A stretch of DNA of 5,300 nt, taken from positions 1 to 5,300 of the forward strand of contig CABUWD010000129.1 of the NCBI GenBank assembly GCA_902495155.1, written 5' to 3'. The position numbers were made by a program, and so were the translations under genes. The stretch is from an uncultured Collinsella sp. (GTDB lineage Bacteria; Actinomycetota; Coriobacteriia; Coriobacteriales; Coriobacteriaceae). Under the pieces are notes generated by a model, which searched no databases, was not told the origin of the DNA, and was given only the letters and a program-made list of their open reading frames with translations. Positions 1 through 5,207 of the stretch are shown here, piece by piece; position 1 is the first letter of the stretch, and each line of letters opens with the position of its first letter.

Positions 1-588
1 ACGCAGCTGCAAGCCGAGCTTGCCGCAGAGGCCGAGGCCAACGCCGCGCTGCAGGCCGGCATCAACGCCAGCACCGCCGAGAAGGCCACGGTGAGCAACG
101 AGACTGCCGGTACGACCGAGAAGACCAACAACGGTGGCCAGACCAGCAATAACAACAACCAGGGCGGCAACACTCCGGCTCCTACGCCGGCACCTGCTCC
201 GACGCCGCAGCCCTCCACACCTGCTCCGGCTCCGACGCCTTCTGCTCCGAGCCAGTCTGTTGATGGCGGTTCTGTTGTCTCGCGTGCATACAGTAAGCTT
301 GGTTGCGCTTATTCCTGGGGCGGAATTGGCCCGAACAGCTTCGACTGCTCTGGTTTTGTTAGCTATTGCCTCACTGGTCGCTATTGCCGCCTGGGCACCA
401 CGGGTACCTTTATGGGCTGGACGCGTGTGTCCGATCCGCAGCCCGGTGACGTTGTGGTCAACTCGTACCACACCGGCATTTACATCGGTGGTGGTCAGAT
501 GATTCATGCTTCCGACTACAACACGGGTGTTATCATCAGCTCCGTTGCCGCCGGCATGAACAATAACTATATCTTCGTGCGTTACTAA
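1..588 (+). CDS. NlpC/P60-family cell-wall hydrolase, 5'-truncated by window edge
   Basis: The reading frame is open from base 1, so the true start and any signal peptide lie upstream; 195 residues are visible. Residues 1-40 are Ala/Glu/Gln-rich, like the end of a coiled coil. They are followed by an Asn/Gly-rich stretch and a Pro/Ala/Thr linker (about residues 57-85). The C-terminal ~105 residues form an NlpC/P60 domain. The likely catalytic Cys is in the DCSGF motif (residue 116, codon 346-348), a His is in HTGIYIG (residue 157), and a third polar residue is the His of MIHAS (residue 169). The family are secreted endopeptidases that cut peptide stems of peptidoglycan. A coiled coil, a flexible linker and a terminal NlpC/P60 domain is the usual plan of exported actinobacterial and Gram-positive cell-separation hydrolases. 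The exact bond cut and cellular role cannot be read from this. A GTG at 91 is internal to the frame and is not taken as the start. Confidence 0.93.
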   Translation, partial: TQLQAELAAEAEANAALQAGINASTAEKATVSNETAGTTEKTNNGGQTSNNNNQGGNTPAPTPAPAPTPQPSTPAPAPTPSAPSQSVDGGSVVSRAYSKLGCAYSWGGIGPNSFDCSGFVSYCLTGRYCRLGTTGTFMGWTRVSDPQPGDVVVNSYHTGIYIGGGQMIHASDYNTGVIISSVAAGMNNNYIFVRY

Positions 589-610
589 GTCATCTTACAC
601 AGCGTGTGAA

Positions 611-655
611 TGTGGACCTCGTGGCTTTAAGTCGCGAGGTCCATTCGTATTTCTC
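611..655 (+). terminator. Intrinsic terminator after the NlpC/P60 gene
   Basis: A hairpin with arms 613-621 and 635-643 (TGGACCTCG / CGAGGTCCA) extends inward through wobble pairs to a 5-nt loop at 626-630. It is followed by a moderately T-rich stretch (TTCGTATTTCTCT). It lies 24 nt after the stop codon of the upstream gene. Confidence 0.75.
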
Positions 656-661
656 TAATCT

Positions 662-700
662 TGTACGGCTATCTAGTATTCAAAACTAGATAGCCGTACA
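662..700 (+). promoter_or_regulatory. Dyad operator upstream of degV
   Basis: A perfect inverted repeat has 16-bp arms at 662-677 and 685-700 around a 7-nt centre. The inner part reads TATCTAGT-N7-ACTAGATA. Positions 666-692 match 25 of 27 bases with the minus strand at 2369-2343, upstream of the DUF1836 gene, including the unbroken run GTATTCAAAACTAGATA. No T-run follows, so a terminator is unlikely. It ends 18 bp before the TATAAT box, where an activator or an upstream-binding regulator would sit. The binding protein is inferred, not shown; the neighbouring DUF1836 regulator is the leading candidate. Confidence 0.7.
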
Positions 701-718
701 TTCAGTTTGCAAGATGGC

Positions 719-724
719 TATAAT
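719..724 (+). promoter_or_regulatory. degV promoter -10 box
   Basis: This is a perfect TATAAT 29 nt before the degV start codon. At 16-18 bp spacing the candidate -35 hexamers (for example GTACAT at 696-701) do not resemble TTGACA, and they overlap the end of the dyad at 685-700. A good -10 with a poor -35 beside an operator suggests regulated use, possibly by activation. Confidence 0.6.
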
Positions 725-753
725 TGTTGAGGAACAATTAGAAAGGACCCTCT

Positions 754-1620
754 ATGAGCTGGGCACTTATCTCCGATTCAAGCTGTAACCTCCGCGATTG
801 GCAACCGACCGCGCCCCATACCACCTTTGCATTTGCGCCCCTCAAAATTCGAGTGGGGGAGCGTGAATTCGTCGATGACCTTTCGCTCGATGTACATGAG
901 CTCAACTGCGCTGTTCAGGCGGAGACGAACGCCTCTTCGAGCGCTTGTCCCAGCGTAGGGGAGTGGGCCGAACTCTTCAAATTGGCAGACAAGACCATCT
1001 GCATGCCGATCTCTGAGGGCGTGTCGGGCAGCTACAACGCGGCAGCCACGGCTCGCGATATGGTTCTTGCCGAGGAGCCCGACCGGCAGATTCATCTAGT
1101 CAATTCACGCGCAGCTGGCGGCAAAATGGACCTCATTTTCTTGCTGTTCGACCGCTATCTTGCAAGCAATCCGGATGTCTCATTCGAGGACGCTTGCGCA
1201 TACTTCGATAGCCTTGAGCAGAACAGCAAAATCCTCTTCAGCTTGTGCAATTACGAAAACCTCGCCAAAGCCGGACGTATCCCTAAGGCAGCCGGCGTCA
1301 TTGCCAACAAGCTCAATATCCGCATTTTGGGCACGGCGAGTGAAGCTGGTAAAATCGAACTCGTCGGGCACACACGTGGCGAAAAGAAGATGCTCAACAA
1401 GATCATCGACACCATGGAAGCCGAGGGTTTTACGGGCGGCGAGGTCATCATCGATCACGTTGAGAACGAAGCTGGAGCACAGGCGCTTACTGACCGCATA
1501 GTCGAGCATTGGCCCGGCTCCAAGACCATCATCATGCCCTGCAACGGCCTGGATTCCTATTACGCCGAGATGCACGGCCTCATCATCGGCTACGGCATGG
1601 GCGTAGCTTCGGGCAAATAA
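754..1620 (+). CDS. degV: DegV family protein (probable fatty-acid-binding)
   Basis: This is a 288-residue protein, the normal length for the DegV family. The ATG start is supported by GAAAGGA at 741-747, 6 nt upstream. Family signatures are in order: DSSCN at residues 8-12 (the N-terminal DS[ST]C[DN] motif), a Ser-rich ACPS segment near 61-68 matching the usual TSxPS region, SGSYNAA at 91-97, and NLAKAGRI at 169-176 matching the usual L-KGGRI motif. The C-terminus, YYAEMHGLIIGYG, resembles the 'YAEKGGLLIGFE' ending of one DegV subfamily; the HxGPG ending of other members is not seen. DegV/FakB proteins hold a single fatty acid and, in characterised Firmicutes, present it to the kinase FakA for phosphorylation before membrane-lipid synthesis. 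No kinase gene is present here, so that role is inferred. The gene stands alone with its own promoter and terminator, and converges on the DUF1836 gene. Confidence 0.92.
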   Translation: MSWALISDSSCNLRDWQPTAPHTTFAFAPLKIRVGEREFVDDLSLDVHELNCAVQAETNASSSACPSVGEWAELFKLADKTICMPISEGVSGSYNAAATARDMVLAEEPDRQIHLVNSRAAGGKMDLIFLLFDRYLASNPDVSFEDACAYFDSLEQNSKILFSLCNYENLAKAGRIPKAAGVIANKLNIRILGTASEAGKIELVGHTRGEKKMLNKIIDTMEAEGFTGGEVIIDHVENEAGAQALTDRIVEHWPGSKTIIMPCNGLDSYYAEMHGLIIGYGMGVASGK

Positions 1621-1638
1621 AGTCCAACCAAGCAAAAT

Positions 1639-1687
1639 ACGGGCGGGACAAAGCGACAGATGGCTCTTTGTCCCGACCGTTTTATAC
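1639..1687. terminator. Bidirectional terminator between degV and the DUF1836 gene
   Basis: The arms 1639-1653 and 1666-1680 pair over 15 positions with one mismatch; the core CGGGACAAAG / CTTTGTCCCG is perfect and the loop is 12 nt. The plus strand continues TTTTATA after the stem. The minus strand continues ATTTTGCTT. It can therefore end transcripts of both convergent genes. Confidence 0.85.
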
Positions 1688-1692
1688 TTCGG

Positions 1693-2304
1693 CTAGCTAT
1701 TAAACCCGTTGAACTTGAGATAGCTCATCAAGTAAGCCTTCGAAACAAAGGATGAAACCGCGCTGCGCACAAGCAGCGACTCACGCGTTACCTGATGCGC
1801 CGTATCGGGAACCGGCGTCTGCTCGACGGAAAACGCCGAACGAATCGATGCCTCGAGCTGATCGACCACATAATCAAAGGCCGTCGGGGCATCGTAGCTC
1901 AAACGCTGAATGTTAAAGAGTGCCTGCACCGCAGCAATAGGTAGCACCTGCTTAAAGATGCAGATAGCGATCAGGCGGGCAATCTGCTCGCGGCCATATT
2001 GCTTTTTGACCGGAGCAGGCACCAGGCCAACCTTTACGTAGTTATTGATCATCGATGGCGTAATGATAGGCTGCTCAACGCAAAGGGACAGCGGCTCCAT
2101 CCACAGCGCAACATACTCAATGACTTGGTCGCGGTAGAGCGTCACATTGGGCAACTGGTCATAACGCGGCAGACTCAACGTATTGAGTTTGCGTACGATA
2201 TCGGACTGAATAAATGCATCGGGCAGCACAGTGGGCTGAATATCCTCAGGCTTAATGCTGACCGACGAATCAGACATCGGAATAACGTGTTTAACGTGAT
2301 TCAT
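1693..2304 (-). CDS. DUF1836 domain protein, probable MerR-like transcriptional regulator
   Basis: This is a 203-residue protein. The start at 2304 is chosen because GGAGG (complement of 2311-2315) lies 6 nt upstream; the frame stays open to an ATG at 2403, but that would run through the promoter and operator. Residues about 46-135 match the DUF1836 pattern: LPRYDQLPNVTLYRDQV, then TPSMINNYVKVGLVPAPVKKQY at 82-103, then EQIARLIAICIFKQVLP at 106-122. The middle block resembles a MerR-type winged helix-turn-helix ('MINNYVK..L...P.KK.Y'), and the family is generally considered DNA-binding (established only by similarity). The C-terminal ~65 residues look helical and are not recognised; they could sense a ligand or make dimers. 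The protein lies tail-to-tail with degV, and the same 27-bp dyad lies ahead of both genes. I infer autoregulation plus control of degV. Ligand unknown. Confidence 0.88.
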   Translation of the reverse strand: MNHVKHVIPMSDSSVSIKPEDIQPTVLPDAFIQSDIVRKLNTLSLPRYDQLPNVTLYRDQVIEYVALWMEPLSLCVEQPIITPSMINNYVKVGLVPAPVKKQYGREQIARLIAICIFKQVLPIAAVQALFNIQRLSYDAPTAFDYVVDQLEASIRSAFSVEQTPVPDTAHQVTRESLLVRSAVSSFVSKAYLMSYLKFNGFNS

Positions 2305-2328
2305 AAAGGTCCTCCGTTCATTTTCCAT

Positions 2329-2356
2329 ATTGTATTCTACGTTATCTAGTTTTGAA
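2329..2356 (-). promoter_or_regulatory. Promoter of the DUF1836 gene
   Basis: On the minus strand the -35 is TTCAAA (complement of 2351-2356) and the -10 is TACAAT (complement of 2329-2334), with a 16-bp spacer. The expected transcript start leaves a short leader of about 18 nt, which contains the GGAGG site. The -35 box lies inside the shared dyad, so a protein bound there would block RNA polymerase. Confidence 0.6.
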
Positions 2357-2369
2357 TACCACATAGCCG
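2343..2369 (-). promoter_or_regulatory. Second copy of the dyad operator, at the DUF1836 promoter
   Basis: Read on the minus strand this matches 666-692 at 25 of 27 bases, including GTATTCAAAACTAGATA without a break. Its dyad is imperfect: the left half TATGTGGT differs from the ideal TATCTAGT at two positions, while the right half ACTAGATA is intact. It overlaps the -35 box of the DUF1836 gene and ends 38 nt before that gene's start codon. Conservation in a non-coding region, in the same orientation relative to both genes, points to a shared binding site. Confidence 0.7.
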
Positions 2370-2379
2370 GCAAGATAAT

Positions 2380-2413
2380 TGGCGGGACGGCGCACTGATG
2401 CATCGTCCCGCCA
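2380..2413 (-). terminator. Hairpin terminator downstream of trxB
   Basis: The arms 2381-2389 and 2404-2412 (GGCGGGACG / CGTCCCGCC) form a perfect GC-rich 9-bp stem, extended by one T-A pair, with a 14-nt loop. It follows the trxB stop by about 45 nt. On the minus strand it is preceded by an A-rich run (AACAAAAT) and followed by AATTATCTTG, a weak T-tract; the plus-strand T-tract (ATTTTGTT) is better. It separates trxB from the DUF1836 promoter. Confidence 0.6.
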
Positions 2414-2457
2414 TTTTGTTAATTAATAACAACCTTACATAAGATATATTATCGTAC

Positions 2458-3396
2458 TTATCCGTGTAGGAAAGCGTATGCGCTGGTTGCAGCTATGGCT
2501 CCGTCAGAAACGGCGGTCACAACCTGGCGTAAACGCTTGGAACGGATATCGCCAGCTGCGAATAAACCGGGCGTACGGGTGGCCATCGAATCGTCGGTAA
2601 CAATGCCGCCGTCGGGAGCCAGATCGACGAGATGCTCAACAAGCTCGGTGTGTGGCTGCGTCCCCGTAAAGACAAAAATGCCAAATGTGCCAGGTTCAAA
2701 GGACTCAGTGTGCATTTCACCAGTCGCATTGTTCTTGAACGTGATTGTCGTGGGCATCGCTTCACCAGAAAGCTCAACAATACTAGTTTGGTACCTAACT
2801 GAAATATTGTCCTTAGCAAGCATCTTATTCACAACGCCCTCGGGTGCACGGAACTGATCGCGACGCAGCACGATGGTCACGCTGCTGGCAATGTCGGACA
2901 GGAACAGTGCCTCCTCGCATGCCGAATTGCCGCCTCCGATAACAAAGACCTGTTTGCCACGGAAAAACATGCCGTCACACGTCGCGCAATACGAAACGCC
3001 ACGACCGCGATACGTATCCTCGCCAAAGAAACCTGCCGGACGCGGCGTGGCACCCATGCAAGCGATAACGCTCGATGCCAGCGTATCGCCCATATCGTGA
3101 TGCACCGTAAACAGCGCTGCATCGACATCGTAATCGATACCCGTAACCATGCTCCATGTAACCTGTGCACCCAGGCCCTCTGCATGCTGCTGAAAACGCT
3201 CGCCGAGTTCGGCGCCACTCAAGAGCGGAATGCCTGGATAGTTCTCGACCTCATTGGTTGTGGCGATCTGCCCTCCAGACATGCCCTGCTCAATCACGGT
3301 CGTCGTAAGGTTGGAGCGCGCCGCATAAATGGCCGCAGCATAGCCCGCAGGGCCGCCACCGATAATCGCAACATCGATCGGCTGATGGGTAGTCAT
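2458..3396 (-). CDS. trxB: Thioredoxin-disulfide reductase
   Basis: This is a 312-residue flavoenzyme that passes electrons from NADPH through FAD to thioredoxin in the cytoplasm. The start at 3396 is set by AGGAGGT (complement of 3403-3409), 6 nt upstream; the frame is open to 3471, but the extra residues precede the FAD-binding strand and have no family match. Motifs in order: GGGPAG at 13-18 (FAD-binding), the redox pair CATC at 137-140 followed by DG, GGGNSACEEA at 154-163 (second nucleotide fold), LRRDQFRA at 177-184 where the paired Arg favours NADPH, and GLFAAGDIR at 277-285 (FAD contact). Length and order are those of the classical low-molecular-weight bacterial enzyme (E. coli TrxB about 320 residues). 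No thioredoxin gene is adjacent. Flavodoxin/ferredoxin-type reductases of this fold exist, but the CATC pair supports TrxB. Confidence 0.95.
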   Translation of the reverse strand: MTTHQPIDVAIIGGGPAGYAAAIYAARSNLTTTVIEQGMSGGQIATTNEVENYPGIPLLSGAELGERFQQHAEGLGAQVTWSMVTGIDYDVDAALFTVHHDMGDTLASSVIACMGATPRPAGFFGEDTYRGRGVSYCATCDGMFFRGKQVFVIGGGNSACEEALFLSDIASSVTIVLRRDQFRAPEGVVNKMLAKDNISVRYQTSIVELSGEAMPTTITFKNNATGEMHTESFEPGTFGIFVFTGTQPHTELVEHLVDLAPDGGIVTDDSMATRTPGLFAAGDIRSKRLRQVVTAVSDGAIAATSAYAFLHG

Positions 3397-3433
3397 GAAG
3401 AGACCTCCTGTCGAAAGATTGGCGTTCTTTGCG

Positions 3434-3462
3434 CTCATACCCAAATTTACGTGAACATGACA
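3434..3462 (-). promoter_or_regulatory. Possible trxB promoter
   Basis: On the minus strand TGTCAT (complement of 3457-3462) and TATGAG (complement of 3434-3439) are separated by 17 bp, leaving a leader of about 30 nt before trxB. Both boxes are weak matches, so this is tentative. Confidence 0.3.
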
Positions 3463-3471
3463 CTCATGCAC

Positions 3472-3477
3472 TACAAT
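3472..3477 (+). promoter_or_regulatory. Possible -10 box for the glycosyltransferase gene
   Basis: TACAAT lies 36 nt before the start codon at 3514, in the divergent gap between trxB and the glycosyltransferase gene. No convincing -35 is found at 16-18 bp spacing. It lies within about 40 bp of the tentative trxB promoter, so the two could influence each other. Confidence 0.4.
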
Positions 3478-3513
3478 GATAAATCGCGTAACAAAGCTGA
3501 AGGGGAGTTATCG

Positions 3514-4815
3514 ATGGATCAAACGCAGACGAGCAACGACGCTCCCCTGCCCACGCAAAGCACTCCCCAACCGGAGCAAATGACCGTTTCACCTGCACAA
3601 AAACCCCTAGTAACCATTGTGCACGCATCGGTTGGATCGGGCCACAAAGCCGCCGCCAACGCGATTGCACAAGCATTTGATCTTATCCGCGGCACCAAGG
3701 GAATCCCTGAGGATATTGAAATTGAAGTGCTCGATATCCTTGATTTTGGACGTATTAAATTCGACGGCAATAAGACCGCGGCTTCTTTTACGGGAGCCAC
3801 GCGCCCCATTTACGACCTGACCTGGCGATATACGCTTACGGGACATCTTCTCTGGGGTGGCGGCACGGCATGGTCGCGTATTATGTTCCCCGCCTTCAAC
3901 GAATATATTCGTCGCCGCAGGCCTATAGCCGTGGTCGCAACGCACATCACAGCAGCCAATGTTGCCGTGGGCGCCCGCGTAATTACGGGTATCGATTATC
4001 CGGTCATCTGCGTACCAACAGACTATGAAGTCGAAGGCTTTTGGCCCCACAAGGACACCGACCTGTTCTGCGTGGCCAACGAATTTATGGCCGAAACACT
4101 ACGCCCACGTAAGGTTCCCGAGTCAAAGATCCGCATTACGGGCATCCCCATCCGAGCTGGTTTCGATACCGATTACAATCGTGAGGATGAGCTGAGTAAG
4201 TTCAATTTGCCGGCAGACAAGACGGTCGTGCTAGTTATGGCTGGCGCCAGCCTGCCGCAACCTTACGTGCGCTTCCGGGCGGCGATGGAGCATACGCTCC
4301 CCTTCTTACGCAGCTTTGAGGACATGCATTTTGTCTTTTTGCCGGGCAAGGATGAGGAATACGCCACCCGCCTCAAGACGCTCTTTGACGCCATGAAGCT
4401 CGAAAACGTCACAGTTCTGGACTACGTGGACGACATGGCGGCCCTCATGCACGGCTGCGACCTGGCAATCCTCAAATCGGGCGGACTCACCGTCACCGAG
4501 TGCCTGTGCGCGCATCTGCCGATGATCCTGCTGGGCAAATCATACGGCCAGGAAAAGGCCAACACCACGATGCTCACCGGCATGGGCGCCAGCATGCACG
4601 TCACCACCGCACGCGAGCTCATCGTGACGCTGCGCCATCTCCACGATCATCCGGAGTCGCTCAAGGCGCTGCTCATCAATGGCGAAGTCCTGCGCCGTCC
4701 CCATGCAGCCGAAGACATAGCCATCGCAACCATGGAGCTCGTAGGCAAACCCCTAAAGCGCAAGCGAGCCTTCTGCCGTTTCTATTGGGGCGGGAAGCCT
4801 GCGCATATCCGCTAG
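3514..4815 (+). CDS. MGDG-synthase-type glycosyltransferase (probable glycolipid synthesis)
   Basis: This is a 433-residue protein. The start at 3514 is chosen for GGGGAG at 3502-3507, 6 nt upstream; the frame is open back to 3097, but that part lies opposite trxB and is not credible. Residues 1-30 are polar and Pro/Gln/Thr-rich, probably disordered. An N-terminal domain of the MGDG synthase type begins with VTIVHASVGSGHKAAANAI (33-51), containing the Gly-rich GSGHKAA loop. PTDYEVEGFWPHKDTDLF (168-185) follows. A GT28-type C-terminal domain contains the donor-binding KSGGLTVTECLCAHLPMIL (321-339). The C-terminal tail from about 412 is basic and aromatic. Relatives such as UgtP and plant MGD1 move glucose or galactose from a UDP-sugar to diacylglycerol at the inner membrane face; donor and acceptor here are not known. 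A second gene copy with the same C-terminus enters the window from the right on the other strand. Confidence 0.88.
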   Translation: MDQTQTSNDAPLPTQSTPQPEQMTVSPAQKPLVTIVHASVGSGHKAAANAIAQAFDLIRGTKGIPEDIEIEVLDILDFGRIKFDGNKTAASFTGATRPIYDLTWRYTLTGHLLWGGGTAWSRIMFPAFNEYIRRRRPIAVVATHITAANVAVGARVITGIDYPVICVPTDYEVEGFWPHKDTDLFCVANEFMAETLRPRKVPESKIRITGIPIRAGFDTDYNREDELSKFNLPADKTVVLVMAGASLPQPYVRFRAAMEHTLPFLRSFEDMHFVFLPGKDEEYATRLKTLFDAMKLENVTVLDYVDDMAALMHGCDLAILKSGGLTVTECLCAHLPMILLGKSYGQEKANTTMLTGMGASMHVTTARELIVTLRHLHDHPESLKALLINGEVLRRPHAAEDIAIATMELVGKPLKRKRAFCRFYWGGKPAHIR

Positions 4816-4830
4816 CATTGGACTGTCCGC
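4738..4830 (+). repeat. Left arm of a long inverted repeat (glycosyltransferase 3' end)
   Basis: These 93 bases match the reverse complement of 5208-5300 at 85 positions by hand count. The arm covers the last 26 codons of the glycosyltransferase gene, the stop codon and 15 bases beyond, ending at TTGGACTGTCCGC. Homology stops sharply where the hairpin stems begin. The partner arm reaches the window edge, so the full repeat is probably longer. Confidence 0.9.
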
Positions 4831-4942
4831 TTGCCTGCGGGAGGCCCCTATATATCAATCCCGTGCTCAAACATTCTCGCTTCGTCCCGCTCGCTGCGAA
4901 ACTGCGCGCGGGACGATATATAGGGGCCTCCCACAGGTAAGC
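4829..4942 (+). repeat. Left long hairpin element after the glycosyltransferase gene
   Basis: The arms 4829-4856 and 4915-4942 pair over 28 positions with only two imperfect pairs (one a G-U wobble); the inner 18 (4839-4856 with 4915-4932) are perfect. After a small internal loop, 4859-4863 pair with 4909-4913. The apical part 4865-4908 begins GCTCAAACATTCTCGCTTCG, ends GCTCGCTGCGAAACTGCGCG, and contains a small TTCG/CGAA stem. It recurs inverted at 5131-5174 with 41 of 44 identities. The element begins 14 nt after the stop codon. No T-run follows, so it is not a standard intrinsic terminator. It may be a structured 3'-UTR element or a palindromic repeat unit; the function is unknown. Confidence 0.85.
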
Positions 4943-5019
4943 TACGTTTACGTACTAGCAACTACACCAGAATTCCTACCATTAGAACCTGCTAAGGCGA
5001 AACCAGAAAATACAAATAC
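4943..5019. other. Spacer between structured elements, nothing recognised
   Basis: This is an AT-richer stretch between the left hairpin and the minus-strand terminator. Stop-free reading here is short and has no ribosome binding site. A weak TAGCA/TGCTA pairing is visible but not convincing. The end nearest 5019 supplies the T-rich tract (minus strand) of the adjoining terminator. Confidence 0.5.
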
Positions 5020-5068
5020 AGTAAGCCGATGCGACAAAGGAGGTGTCCCTTTATCGCATCGGCTTACT
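5005..5068 (-). terminator. Strong intrinsic terminator for the right-edge minus-strand gene
   Basis: The arms 5020-5040 and 5048-5068 form a 21-position stem with one mismatch (5035/5053) and a 7-nt loop. On the minus strand it is followed by GTATTTGTATTTTC, a good U-tract, and preceded by A- and T-rich sequence. The plus strand continues AGAAAAG, which does not suit termination. It therefore belongs to the gene entering from the right. The plus strand of the loop region contains AAAGGAGGTG (5036-5045), an ideal Shine-Dalgarno sequence with no usable start codon after it. Confidence 0.8.
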
Positions 5069-5106
5069 AGAAAAGTAAATATTGTTTCAAGCGAGTAGCC
5101 GCCCGC

Positions 5107-5196
5107 CCGCCTCTCACACATATCGTTCCACGCGCAGTTTCGCAGCGAGCGAAGCGAAGCGAGAATGTTTGAGCATGGAATGATATGTGTGGGCGG
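5107..5196 (-). repeat. Right long hairpin element, sister of the left one
   Basis: In plus coordinates, 5115-5124 pair with 5182-5191 (10 bp), 5126-5130 with 5176-5180 (5 bp), and 5107-5111 with 5192-5196 beyond a 3-nt bulge. The apical part 5131-5174 is the reverse complement of 4865-4908 except for three bases. The stems differ in sequence from the left element but keep pairing: five of the 15 inner pairs change on both sides (for example C-G to T-A, G-C to A-T, T-A to C-G). The element lies 26 nt after the stop of the right-edge gene, in the same relative place and orientation as the left one. Confidence 0.8.
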
Positions 5197-5207
5197 CCTG
5201 CGCCACG

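Noticed and set aside
134..502. A 122-codon frame inside the NlpC/P60 gene
   Set aside because: Arg/Leu-rich translation in another frame of a clear family gene, with no ribosome binding site.
662..700. The degV upstream dyad as a terminator or riboswitch
   Set aside because: No T-run follows, it lies upstream of the TATAAT box and so outside the degV transcript, and a matching copy exists at another promoter.
2305..2403. A 33-residue N-terminal extension of the DUF1836 protein
   Set aside because: It would be encoded by the promoter, the operator and part of a hairpin, and GGAGG sits correctly for the start at 2304.
3451..3470. An imperfect dyad (GTGAACATGA / TCATGCAC) in the trxB-glycosyltransferase gap
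   Set aside because: The arms differ in length and match only in short blocks, and no second copy is seen, so there is too little to call an operator.
3097..3513. A longer N-terminus for the glycosyltransferase
   Set aside because: The extra 139 codons lie opposite trxB and the divergent promoter gap. A good ribosome binding site exists for the start at 3514, and the family domain begins about 30 residues after it.
4500..4940. A 146-codon plus-strand frame overlapping the glycosyltransferase gene end and the left hairpin
   Set aside because: It is a +1-frame shadow of the glycosyltransferase gene with Arg/His-rich translation and no start signal.
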